This document shows, one piece after another, positions 22,835 through 31,368 of a stretch of DNA of 64,000 nt. The position numbers and the translations under genes are program-made. The DNA lies in the NCBI RefSeq assembly GCF_004795015.1, contig NZ_SSBI01000026.1, positions 1-64,000 of the forward strand. Reading direction: 5' to 3'. How positions within the stretch are numbered: position 1 is the stretch's first letter; every line of letters starts with the position of its first letter. Below the pieces are notes generated by a model. The model was given only the letters and a program-made list of their open reading frames with translations, did not search any database and was not told where the DNA came from. Source of the DNA: Streptomyces sp. A1277 (GTDB lineage Bacteria > Actinomycetota > Actinomycetes > Streptomycetales > Streptomycetaceae).

Positions 22835-25159
22835 TCAGCCCTTCGGCGCCGCCACCGCCGCCTGCGGCCGGATCGGGAGGCGGTTGACCGGGCGGCCCGT
22901 TGCCGCGCGGACCGCGGCGGCGACCGCGGCCGGGGAGGTGACGACCGGGACCGCGGAGGCGGGCTTGGCGCCGAAGGGGGCGATCACGTCGCGCTCCTCG
23001 ATCAGTTTGACGATGCGGATATCCGGGGTGTCCAGCGCGGTCGGCAGGGCGTACCCGGTGAGGTCGGGGTGGCGGACCAGGCCGCGGGCGGTGCGGAGGT
23101 TCTCCGTGAGGGCGGCGCCGATGCCCTGGGTGACGCCCGCCTCGATGCGGGTCGCCAGCTGGGAGGGGTTGAGGACGCGGCCGACGTCCTGGGCGACCGC
23201 CATCTCGACCACCCGGACCGAGCCGAGCTCGATGTCGACGTCCACCACCGCGCGGACCGCGCAGAACGCGAGGCCGACGAAGGCGTCGCCCTGGCCGGAC
23301 TCGTCCAGCGGTTCGGTGGGGTGGGGGCGGCACTGGGCGGTGGCCCAGAGCTCCTTGCCGTCCAGCGCCTCCGTGACGGTCGTGGAGAGCACCCCGTCGT
23401 ACGAGGTGATCTTGCCGTCGGCGATCTGGAGCAGTTCGGTGGACATGCCGAACTTGTGGGCCAGCGGCTGGAGGAGCTGGGTGCGGACCATCTTCGCGGC
23501 GCGTTCGACGGCGCCGGCGGAGACCCAGGTGTGGCGCCCGTGGGTGGCCGCTCCCGCCGGGGGCTGGTCGGTGTCGACGGAGGCGACGTGGACCTCCTCG
23601 ACGCCCAGGGTCTCCTGGACGACCTGGCGGGCCAGCGTGGTGAAGCCCTGGCCCGTCTCGACGGCCGCGCAGATGACGGTGGCGACCGAGTCGTGGACCC
23701 GGACCGTGGCCGTGGACACCTCGTCGGCGCCCTCCGCGCCGAGCATGTGGACCATGCCGAGCGCGTACCCGACGCCCCGCCGCACCGCGCCCGGTTCGCC
23801 CGCGCCCTCGGGGCCGCCCGGCAGCAGCCAGTCGTCCTGCGGGGCGTCCTTGGGCAGCGAGGGCAGCGGGAAGTCCCGTACCGCGCCGAGCAGTTCGGCG
23901 ACGGGGGCGGGGCAGGTCACGGTCTGGCCGGTGGGCAGGATGTCGCCGGTGGACAGGGCGTTGCGCAGCCGCAGCTCGGCCGGGTCGATGGACAGCTTGG
24001 CGGCCAGCTTGTCCATCTGGCCCTCGTAGGCGGCGCAGACCTGCATCGCGCCCTCGCCCCGGACATGGCCGGAGGGCGGGTTGTTCGTGCGGACGGCCCA
24101 GCCCTCGATGAAGGCGTGCGGGACGACGTACGGGCCGCAGGCGAAGGCGACCGCGGCGGCCAGCGACTCCGATGAGGCGTCCGCGTAGGCGCCCGCGTCC
24201 AGCAGGATCTGGGCCTCGACCTTGACCAGGCGGCCCTCGGCGTCCGCGTGGTGGCGGTAGCGCAGCAGGGTCGGGTGGCGGTGGGCGTGGCCGAGGAAGG
24301 ACTCCTCGCGGGTGGCGGCCAGCTTGACCGGGCAGCCGGTGCGCAGGGCGAGCAGGCCGAGCGGCAGCTGGAAGGCGGGGTCCTCGCGGTCGCCGGTCGC
24401 GCCGGGCACGCCGGTGACGACGACCTTGACCCGGTCCGGTTCGAGGCCGAAGCAGGCGGCGGCGAGGTCGCGGTCGGTGTGCGGGTCGGTGGAGGCGGTG
24501 TAGAGCTCCACGCCTCCGTTCGGCCGGGGCACGGCGAGCCCGGCCTCGGCGCCGATCGGGGCCGGGTCCTGGCGGCCGATGCGGTACAGGCCCTCCACGA
24601 CGACCTCGCCGGCCGCCTCCGGGTCGCCGTAGCGCAGCGGGATGTGGCGGATCAGGTTGCCGTCGGGGTGCAGCGGTTCGGCGGCGAACGCCTTCTCCGG
24701 GTCGGTGACCGCTTCCAGCACCTCGTACTCGACGGCGATGGCTGCGGCGGCCAGCCGGGCGGTGTCCGGGTGGTCGGCGGCGACGGCGGCGATCGGCTCG
24801 CCGTGGTGGCGGACCAGGTCGGAGGCGAAGACCGGGCGGTCCACGACCTTGCGGCCGTACAGGGCCTCGCCGGGAACGTCCTCGTGGGTCACGACCGCGC
24901 GTACGCCGGGCATCTCGGCGGCGGCCGAGGTGTCGATGGACAGGATGCGGGCGTGCGCGTGCGGGGAGCGCAGGACGGCCGCCCAGAGCAGGCCCTCGGC
25001 CCACAGGTCGGCGGCGTACGGGAAGGTGCCCTCGGTCTTGGCGCGGGAGTCGGCCGGCGGCAGCGAGGCTCCGATGCCCAGCAGCGGCCGCTCGGCCGCG
25101 GGGCCGCCCGGGCCGTCCAGTGACGGGATGCTGATCGCCGTGGCCGCGTCGTTGCTCAC
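22835..25159 (-). CDS. xanthine dehydrogenase-type molybdenum cofactor-binding subunit
   Basis: The 774-residue large subunit of the xanthine oxidase family. It binds the molybdopterin cofactor and the substrate. Visible features: the hammerhead domain at about 40-150 (GEALYGRKVVDRPVFASD...HHGEPIAAVAA), then the Mo-binding region with GATGDRE, GHVRGEGAMQVCAAYEGQMDKLAAKL, VCAAVETGQGFTTLARQV, and the C-terminal E-rich QGIGAALTE and FGAKP segments. In this family the catalytic Glu is near the C-terminus in G(A/S)KGxGE; here the equivalent reads PFGAKPASAVP, so no clear catalytic Glu is seen and activity is uncertain. The GTG at 25159 overlaps the 2Fe-2S gene stop by 4 nt. Confidence 0.87.
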   Translation of the reverse strand: MSNDAATAISIPSLDGPGGPAAERPLLGIGASLPPADSRAKTEGTFPYAADLWAEGLLWAAVLRSPHAHARILSIDTSAAAEMPGVRAVVTHEDVPGEALYGRKVVDRPVFASDLVRHHGEPIAAVAADHPDTARLAAAAIAVEYEVLEAVTDPEKAFAAEPLHPDGNLIRHIPLRYGDPEAAGEVVVEGLYRIGRQDPAPIGAEAGLAVPRPNGGVELYTASTDPHTDRDLAAACFGLEPDRVKVVVTGVPGATGDREDPAFQLPLGLLALRTGCPVKLAATREESFLGHAHRHPTLLRYRHHADAEGRLVKVEAQILLDAGAYADASSESLAAAVAFACGPYVVPHAFIEGWAVRTNNPPSGHVRGEGAMQVCAAYEGQMDKLAAKLSIDPAELRLRNALSTGDILPTGQTVTCPAPVAELLGAVRDFPLPSLPKDAPQDDWLLPGGPEGAGEPGAVRRGVGYALGMVHMLGAEGADEVSTATVRVHDSVATVICAAVETGQGFTTLARQVVQETLGVEEVHVASVDTDQPPAGAATHGRHTWVSAGAVERAAKMVRTQLLQPLAHKFGMSTELLQIADGKITSYDGVLSTTVTEALDGKELWATAQCRPHPTEPLDESGQGDAFVGLAFCAVRAVVDVDIELGSVRVVEMAVAQDVGRVLNPSQLATRIEAGVTQGIGAALTENLRTARGLVRHPDLTGYALPTALDTPDIRIVKLIEERDVIAPFGAKPASAVPVVTSPAAVAAAVRAATGRPVNRLPIRPQAAVAAPKG

Positions 25160-26715
25160 GCCATGCCTCCGTCCTGCTGGTGGGCCTGCACACTACCCGC
25201 GCCGGGGGCCGCCTGGTGCGGGATGCGGGCCTCGTCCGGTTCCGCTTCCGGCGCGGGGGGCGCGGCCGCTTCGGCGGCGGCCTCGCGGCCCGCGATGACC
25301 TCGTTGACGGCGTCCAGGACGCCCCGGTAGCCGGAGCAGCGGCAGAGGTTGCCGCACAGCGCCCGGCGGGTCTCCAGTTCGCTGGGGGCGTGGTTGCCCT
25401 CCAGGAGGTCGTGGACGGTCATCGCCATGCCGGGGATGCAGAAGCCGCACTGGACGGCCCCGCAGGAGGCCAGCGCCCGCTGCACGTCGGAGGGTTCGCC
25501 GTCGACGGCCAGGCCCTCGACCGTACGGACCTCGCTGCCCGCCGTCGTGGCGGCCGGGACCAGGCAGGAGGCGACGAGGCGGCCGTCCACCTGGACGTTG
25601 CACGCCCCGCACTCGCCCTGCGAGCAGCCGTCCTTCGCACCGGCGAGGCCGAGGCGCTCGCGCAGCACGTAGAGCAGCGACTCGCCGATCCAGGCGTCGG
25701 TGACGGGCCGGTCCACGCCGTTGACATGCAGCGTGTACGAGGCGGCGGGGTGCTCGCTGGGCAGCGCGGGCCCGGCGGCGGGCGGCGCGTCGGACGCCTC
25801 CGCGGCGGGTTCCGGTCCGGGGTCCGGGAGCACGTCCTCGCCCGCCGGTACGGGGGCCGCCTGCTCGGCGCCGGGCTGCTCATCGGCGGAGGGCCGCGCC
25901 TCGGGGGCGTCCTCGGGGGCGTCCTCGGGGACCTCTGCGGGGGCGTCCGCGACGGCCTCGGGCACGGCTTCGGGACCGGCCTCGGGACCGGCCTCGGCAG
26001 GCTGTTCCGCTTCCGCTTCCGCTTCCGGTTCCGGCTCCACGGCCGGGAGCTCCACGGCCGGAAGTTCCGCAGCCGAGGGCTCCCCGGCCGGGGCCTCCGC
26101 CGCCGGGGCCTCCGCCGCCGAGGGCTCAACCGCCGGGGTCCGGGCCTCCGGTTCCCACGTCGCCCACGGGGCGGCCGCGCCGCCCGGCAGGGTCGCCGGG
26201 CGGTCCGCGTACCAGTCGGCGGCGGGCGGGGCGGTGTAGAGCTCGCCGGAGTCGTCGGACAGCTCGCCGGCCGGGGCGGGCGGCCAGGGCGCCGAGGTGT
26301 CGGCGGGCCACTGGCCGGTGGCGGCCGGGTCGGCGGCGTACGGCTCCTGGTACGGACTCGGGTGCTGCTGCGTCCCGGGGTGCGGGTAGCCGTAGCCGGA
26401 CTGCTGGTTCGGGTCGGGCCAGTGCACCGCGTCGGGCGCCGGCTGCTCCGCCCGCGTGCCGTGCTCGTGCTGGTCGGCCCGCGGCTCCGGGGTCTGCACG
26501 ACCCAGTTGCCGGTGGCGGCCGGGTCGAGCCCGGCGGCGGGGGTCAGCGGCAGGATCATCGGCGGCACGTACCCGTGGCCGGGCGCGGCCAGCGGGATGT
26601 CCGCCAGGTCCTCCGGCGGCAGGTGGACGAAGGCGGTCGCCTCGCCGTCGTACTCGCCGCCCTGCGGGGTCGGCTCCCAGCCGCCGTGCTGCTCGGCGGG
26701 GTTCTCCTTGCTCAC
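25156..26715 (-). CDS. 2Fe-2S subunit of the dehydrogenase, with long disordered N-terminal extension
   Basis: The 519-residue electron-transfer subunit. The catalytic part starts at about residue 325: a plant-type ferredoxin domain with CSQGECGAC and a further Cys at ASC, then a [2Fe-2S] helical domain with ASCGAVQCGFC and LCGNLCRCSGY. Eight cluster cysteines are in place. Usual family length is about 160-180 residues; here about 324 extra residues precede it, rich in Pro, Ala, Glu, Gln and Trp, including two copies of a DPAATGxW motif. The GTG at 26715 overlaps the FAD gene stop (GTGA). It accepts electrons from the Mo site and passes them to the FAD subunit. The extension has no recognised function. 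Confidence 0.88.
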   Translation of the reverse strand: MSKENPAEQHGGWEPTPQGGEYDGEATAFVHLPPEDLADIPLAAPGHGYVPPMILPLTPAAGLDPAATGNWVVQTPEPRADQHEHGTRAEQPAPDAVHWPDPNQQSGYGYPHPGTQQHPSPYQEPYAADPAATGQWPADTSAPWPPAPAGELSDDSGELYTAPPAADWYADRPATLPGGAAAPWATWEPEARTPAVEPSAAEAPAAEAPAGEPSAAELPAVELPAVEPEPEAEAEAEQPAEAGPEAGPEAVPEAVADAPAEVPEDAPEDAPEARPSADEQPGAEQAAPVPAGEDVLPDPGPEPAAEASDAPPAAGPALPSEHPAASYTLHVNGVDRPVTDAWIGESLLYVLRERLGLAGAKDGCSQGECGACNVQVDGRLVASCLVPAATTAGSEVRTVEGLAVDGEPSDVQRALASCGAVQCGFCIPGMAMTVHDLLEGNHAPSELETRRALCGNLCRCSGYRGVLDAVNEVIAGREAAAEAAAPPAPEAEPDEARIPHQAAPGAGSVQAHQQDGGMA

Positions 26716-27608
26716 GACAGTGCCCTCCCCAGTGCGCGTCGGGCCAGCGCGGCGACGGTGCGCCGCAGGTGCAGAACGGCGGGGGACAGCGGCGGTGCCT
26801 GGCCCCCGTCGGCGGGTGGTTCCTGGTCCGGGATGCAGGCGGCCGCGACGTACTCGCCGAAGGCGGCCAGCGCGTCGGGCGCCAGGCCCCGCGCCCCGTC
26901 CCAGTCGATCAGCGAGGCGATCCAGCGCTCGGCCTCCAGCGGGCGCAGCGGCATCGGCGCGATGGCGCCGACCGCGCAGCGCACCCCGCGCCTGGCCGGG
27001 TCGAGGACGATCGCGACGGATGCGGTGGCTCGGCCCGGGCCGGTGCGGCCGGTGGCCTTGAGGAAGACCTGCGGGGCGTGCAGCAGCGGTACCCGGACGA
27101 AGCCGATCAGCTCGGCGGGCTCCAGCATCTCGCGGCCGGCCAGCAGGTGGGAGACCGGGATCTCGCGGCGGGCGCCGCCGGGGCCCGCGATGACGAGTTC
27201 GGCCTCCAGCGCGGCGAGCACCGGCAGCGCGTCGCCGGTCGGGGCGGCGGTCGCGATGTTGCCGCCGAGCGTGCCGGCGTTGCGGATCTGCGGGGGGCCC
27301 GCGGCGCGCGCGGACGCGGCGAGCGCGGGGATGAGGGCGGCGAAGTCGGGCCGTCCCATGCGGGCGTGGGTCAGGCCGGCGCCCAGCAGCGCGTGGCCGT
27401 CCTGGTAGTGCCAGCCGCGCAGCTCGCTGATCCGGCCGAGACCGACCAGGCCGGAGGGGCGCAGGAGCCCCTTGTTGACGGCCGACATCAGGTCCGTGCC
27501 GCCTGCCACGGGGACGGCGGCCGGCATGGCGCCGAGTGCCGCCACGGCCTCGTCCAGCGAGGCAGGCAGCGTGACGGACTGCGTCGCCTGCGGTGCGTGC
27601 GTGGTCAA
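26712..27608 (-). CDS. FAD-binding subunit of the dehydrogenase
   Basis: A 298-residue subunit with the CO dehydrogenase medium-chain fold. FAD motifs: VPVAGGTDLMSAVNKG (about 30-45) and RNAGTLGGNIATAAPTGDALPVLAAL (about 105-130). The C-terminal domain (180-260) contains CAVGAIAPMPLRPLEAE. It reoxidises the iron-sulfur subunit. The start is inferred as TTG at 27608 with GGAAGGGG about 10 nt upstream and homology beginning at TLPASLDEAVAAL; there is no better ATG/GTG. This is the first gene of the FAD/FeS/Mo operon, whose genes overlap by 4 nt. A possible xanthine or other N-heterocycle dehydrogenase; substrate not defined. Confidence 0.87.
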   Translation of the reverse strand: MTTHAPQATQSVTLPASLDEAVAALGAMPAAVPVAGGTDLMSAVNKGLLRPSGLVGLGRISELRGWHYQDGHALLGAGLTHARMGRPDFAALIPALAASARAAGPPQIRNAGTLGGNIATAAPTGDALPVLAALEAELVIAGPGGARREIPVSHLLAGREMLEPAELIGFVRVPLLHAPQVFLKATGRTGPGRATASVAIVLDPARRGVRCAVGAIAPMPLRPLEAERWIASLIDWDGARGLAPDALAAFGEYVAAACIPDQEPPADGGQAPPLSPAVLHLRRTVAALARRALGRALS

Positions 27609-27859
27609 CCCAGCTGCCCCTTCCCGGTGTCCCGGCGCTCCCGCCTGTTTCGCCGTACGGTACGTGCTCGAAGCCCGGACGTGGCAACTCTGGCACATCT
27701 TCCAACCGGCCCGACGCGCAGGTCCGCGAAGGGAGCATCCGTCCCCGGTCAGGGTAATGGTCCCGGTTTCCCGCCTGTTCGGCGGTGCGTGCCCTTTGCC
27801 GGTCTTCTGCATGCCCGTACGGCTTTCTCCGTTCCGAGCGGCGCCCCGTGGAACGGCGC

Positions 27860-27890
27860 CGCCACCACGGTCGCAGGGACCGTGGTGGCG
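27860..27890 (-). terminator. terminator of the hexosaminidase operon
   Basis: A 13-bp perfect stem (CGCCACCACGGTC with its complement) and 5-nt loop begins 23 nt after the hexosaminidase stop at 27913. The rest of the 304-nt gap (27609-27912) has no gene; weak TTGCCA/TACCGT boxes on the minus strand near 27656-27690 could be the promoter of the dehydrogenase operon. Confidence 0.7.
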
Positions 27891-27912
27891 GGAGAGGGGG
27901 TTGCGGCCGGGC

Positions 27913-29547
27913 TCACACGTTCGGGGGTGCTCCCTCGATCGGGCGTCCGAGGATGCCGGGGCGCTTCTGCCAGGGCAGCGGGCCGGACGGCGGCCGGTAG
28001 CCGACGCCGAGCGCGTCGAGCCGGGCGTAGTGCGCGTTCATCCGGCGCTCGAAACCGGCGAAGTCCCGCTCGGCGGGGGCGGGCAGGGCCGACCAGGCGA
28101 CCTCGGCGAGGGCCGCGAGGCGGGGGAAGACCTGGTAGTCGACGCGGGAGCGGTTCTGCATGACCTCGGACCAGACGTTGCCCTGGGTCCCGAGGACGTG
28201 CCGGGCGGCCTCCTCGCTCAGGGCCGGCGGCACGGGTTCGAAGCGGTAGACGTCCTCCAGGGTGCGGACGTACCCGATGGGCATCGGCTCGTCGGGACCG
28301 CCGTGTTGACGGTGGTCCAGGTACACCTGCTGCTCGGGGCACATCACCACGTCGTGCCCGGCCTCGGCGGCCGCGATGCCGCCGGCGTACCCGCGCCAGG
28401 AGGAGACGGCGGCGCCGGGGGCGAGGCCGCCCTCCAGGATCTCGTCCCAGCCGATGAGGCGGCGGCCGCGCGCGGTGAGCCAGGTGTCGAAGTGGCGGAT
28501 GAACCAGGACTGCAGCTCGTCCTCGTCGGCGAGGCCGAGCTCCTTGATGCGGGCCTGCGCCGTGGGCGACTGCCTCCACTGGTCCTTGGGGCACTCGTCG
28601 CCGCCGATGTGGACGAACGGCGAGGTCTCCGGCGGGAAGAGGCCGAGGAGTTCCTCGAAGACGCCCTCGTAGAACCGCAGGACGTGGTCGGTGGGGGCCA
28701 GGACGTTCGGGGTGACGCCCCAGTTGTCCCAGACGGTGAGGGCGGCGGTGTCGACGACGTCGGTGTTGCCGAGCTCCGGGTAGGCGCTGATGGCGGCCTG
28801 CGAGTGGCCCGGGACGTCGATCTCGGGGACGACCCGGATGTGCCGGGCGGCGGCGTAGGCCACGATCTCGCGGATGTCGTCCTGGGTGTAGTAACCGCCG
28901 TGCGGCGTCTCGTCCCAGAGCTCGGATGCGCGGTGGCCGTACTTCGTGCGCGCCCGCCAGGCGCCCACCTCGGTCAGGCGCGGGTAGCGCTTGATCTCGA
29001 CGCGCCAGCCCTGGTCGTCGCTGAGGTGGAAGTGGAAGACGTTCAGCTTGTGGGCGGCGAGCAGGTCGAGGTAGCGCAGGACGTCGTCCTTGGGCATGAA
29101 GTGCCGTGCCACGTCGAGCATCAGGCCGCGCCAGCCGAAGCGGGGCGCGTCCTCGATGTCGGCGGACCCGAAACCGGTCGTCGTGGCGTCGCCGACGGGC
29201 GCCCGGCGGAATGCCTCGGGGCCGAGCAGCTGGCGCAGGGTCTGGGCGCCCCAGAAGACCCCGGCGGGGCTGCCGCCGGTGATGACGACGCTCTCGTCGG
29301 GCCGGGTGGTCAGCCGGTAGCCCTCGGGCGCCAGGGTTTCGTCGGTACGCAGGACGATCGCGCGCGGGGTGGTGTCGGTGCCGGGGGCCAGGGGCAGGCC
29401 GAAGGCGGCGCCCAGGGTGGTGCGCAGCCAGCGTTCGGTGGTCGCGGTTCCGGGGGCCGCCGCGATGGTGGTGGACGGATCGAGGACGAATCCGCACCGT
29501 CCCCGGTCGTCGGCGCGCAGGGGCGCCGGGATCAGTTCCATGTCCAT
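27913..29547 (-). CDS. beta-N-acetylhexosaminidase (GH20)
   Basis: A 544-residue glycoside hydrolase family 20 enzyme that releases terminal N-acetylglucosamine or N-acetylgalactosamine. The N-terminal GH20b domain occupies about 1-130. The catalytic barrel has the substrate-assisted pair in HIGGDECPK (Asp317-Glu318), the HFHLSDDQGWRVEI segment, PEIDVPGHSQAA, and VSSWRGY. No signal peptide is visible at the N-terminus, so it probably works in the cytoplasm on imported oligosaccharides. It is the last gene of an operon with a binding protein and two permeases (gap of 4 nt), so the transported sugar probably contains GlcNAc. Confidence 0.92.
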   Translation of the reverse strand: MDMELIPAPLRADDRGRCGFVLDPSTTIAAAPGTATTERWLRTTLGAAFGLPLAPGTDTTPRAIVLRTDETLAPEGYRLTTRPDESVVITGGSPAGVFWGAQTLRQLLGPEAFRRAPVGDATTTGFGSADIEDAPRFGWRGLMLDVARHFMPKDDVLRYLDLLAAHKLNVFHFHLSDDQGWRVEIKRYPRLTEVGAWRARTKYGHRASELWDETPHGGYYTQDDIREIVAYAAARHIRVVPEIDVPGHSQAAISAYPELGNTDVVDTAALTVWDNWGVTPNVLAPTDHVLRFYEGVFEELLGLFPPETSPFVHIGGDECPKDQWRQSPTAQARIKELGLADEDELQSWFIRHFDTWLTARGRRLIGWDEILEGGLAPGAAVSSWRGYAGGIAAAEAGHDVVMCPEQQVYLDHRQHGGPDEPMPIGYVRTLEDVYRFEPVPPALSEEAARHVLGTQGNVWSEVMQNRSRVDYQVFPRLAALAEVAWSALPAPAERDFAGFERRMNAHYARLDALGVGYRPPSGPLPWQKRPGILGRPIEGAPPNV

Positions 29548-29551
29548 GACG

Positions 29552-30400
29552 TCAGTCCTTAACCGCTCCGCCGAGTCCGGAGACCAGGCGTCGCTGTACG
29601 AGTACGAAGAAGACCAGCACGGGCACGGTCATCACCGTCGAGGCTGCCATGATCCCGCCCCAGTCGTTCTCGTCGGGTTTGAAGAAGACCAGCAGCGCCA
29701 TCGGGAGCGTCGACTGGGAGGTGTCGCTGATGATGAAGGACTTCGCGAACAGGAAGTCGTTCCAGGTGGAGATGAACGAGAAGACGCTGGTCGCGACGAG
29801 GCCGGGGAAGACCAGCGGGAAGAGGATCTGCCACAGGAAGCGGGTGCGGCTCGCCCCGTCGATGTACGCGGCCTCCTCCAGGGCCTCGGGCACGGCCCGT
29901 ACGAAGCCGCGCAGCATCCAGATGGCGAACGGCAGCGAGAAGGCCAGGTGCGGCAGGATCAGCGAGCCGAGCGTGTTCAGCTGACCGAAGTCCCGCATCA
30001 GGAAGAACAGCGGGATGGTCAGCGCCTCGACCGGCACCATCTGCGCCACCAGGAACATGATCAGCAGCGTGGTGCGGAAGCGGAAGCGGAACCGGGTGAC
30101 CGCGGTCGCCGCCAGGAAGGCGATGAGCGCGGAGGCGACGACGACCGTGCCGGCGACGAGCAGGCTGTTGAGGAAGTAGCGCCCGAAGTCCTGCTGCTGG
30201 AAGACCCGCCGGAAGGAGTCCAGGGACGGCGACAGGGTCCAGGGCCTGGGGTGCGTGGACTGGACCTCGCCCGCCGGTTTGAAGGCGGAGAGCACCATCC
30301 AGTAGAGCGGGAAGGCGACGGCGGCGGCGATCAGCAGGGCCGCCGCCTCGGCGGCGAGCCGGCCGGGCCGGCGGACGCGCGACAGGCTGGGCAGGCTCAC
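29552..30400 (-). CDS. sugar ABC transporter permease, second subunit (MalG type)
   Basis: A 282-residue permease with about six helices and the coupling motif EEAAYIDGASRTRFLWQILFPLVFPGL. Read alone it starts at GTG 30400, overlapping the stop expected for the upstream permease. In the sequence as given there is no stop between them: a G5 run (plus-strand C5 at 30408-30412) puts the upstream gene in the same frame, giving one 605-codon open frame 29552-31366. Deleting one G restores the normal pair. So this is a normal permease whose start is hidden by an upstream +1 indel. The transporter is expected to import amino-sugar oligosaccharides. Confidence 0.85.
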   Translation of the reverse strand: MSLPSLSRVRRPGRLAAEAAALLIAAAVAFPLYWMVLSAFKPAGEVQSTHPRPWTLSPSLDSFRRVFQQQDFGRYFLNSLLVAGTVVVASALIAFLAATAVTRFRFRFRTTLLIMFLVAQMVPVEALTIPLFFLMRDFGQLNTLGSLILPHLAFSLPFAIWMLRGFVRAVPEALEEAAYIDGASRTRFLWQILFPLVFPGLVATSVFSFISTWNDFLFAKSFIISDTSQSTLPMALLVFFKPDENDWGGIMAASTVMTVPVLVFFVLVQRRLVSGLGGAVKD

Positions 30401-31366
30401 AGTTCCTCCCCCACGGCGCCGCACGAGGCGCAGGTAGACGAGCGTGACGGCGAGCAGGATCAGCAGCATCACGACGCCGATCGCCGAACCGAGGCTGTAC
30501 TGCGAGGACGCGAACGCCTTCTGGTACGCGTACACGTTGAGCACCAGGTTCTGCCCGGCGATGCCGCCGCCGTTGGTCATGACGTAGATCTGCGTGAACA
30601 CCTTGAAGTCCCAGATGACCGACTGGATGGTGACGACGGTCAGGATCGGCCGCAGCATCGGGGCCATGACCGACCGCCAGATCCGCCACTGCGAGGCGCC
30701 GTCCAGGGCGGCCGCCTCCAGCACCTCGGTGGGGATCGCCCGGATGCCCGCGTACACGGTCACCATGACGAACGGGAACGAGCACCACAGGACTGCGAGG
30801 AGCACCAGCGTGAAGGCGCTGTAGCGCCCGTACGTCCACGAGTGGTCGCCGAGGCCGAGGATCCGGTTGACGGGGCCGAAGTCGGCGTCGAAGAGGAAGA
30901 CCCAGACGGTGGAGCCGGTGATCGCGGGCGTCGCCCAGGCACCGAGCGCGGCCATCATGAGCGCGAGCCGGGGCACGGCCCGTATCCGGGTCAGCAGGAC
31001 GGCCAGGGCGCAGCCGACGAAGAGGGTGGCCAGGACGCAGGCGGCGGCGAAGACCACGGTGGCGAGGAGGACCTGCCAGAACTGGCTGTCGCCGAAGAGC
31101 GTGGTGTAGTTGCCCAGGCCCTGGAAGGTGGCCGGTTCGCCGCCGCTGACCTGGGCCTGGGTGTACTCCAGGAAGGAGATCAGGCCCAGTTGGTAGATCG
31201 GGTAGACCAGCAGCCCGCCGAGCAGGACGAGCGCGGGCAGCAGGTAGAGCCAGGGGGTCCAGCCCGGCCGCCGGGCCGGTGAGACCGGGCGGCGGCGCGG
31301 GCCGCGCGCGGGGCGGCCCGGCGCGGGGGTGGGGGGCGCTTGGTACGCCGTGCTGTTCGCGGTCAT
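30397..31366 (-). CDS. sugar ABC transporter permease, first subunit (MalF type), with 1-nt frameshift near the end
   Basis: A permease with about six helices (first helix at about residue 38: WLYLLPALVLLGGLLVYPIY) and the coupling motif EAAALDGASQWRIWRSVMAPML. With the genome as written, the frame has one G too many in a G5 run (plus-strand C5, 30408-30412), so its stop is skipped and it fuses to the MalG-type gene. In the corrected frame the ending is RRRGEEL and the stop is at 30397, overlapping the next GTG by 4 nt; 970 nt from start to that stop is not divisible by three. Starts at ATG 31366, 2 nt after the binding-protein stop. Either a real mutation or a base-call error. Confidence 0.82.
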
Positions 31367-31368
31367 CG

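Noticed and set aside
29552..31366. a natural fused two-permease protein
   Set aside because: The fused product has a normal C-terminal permease start and a junction that reverts to a GTGA stop/start overlap on dropping one G, so indel or error is the simpler explanation; not called as a single gene.
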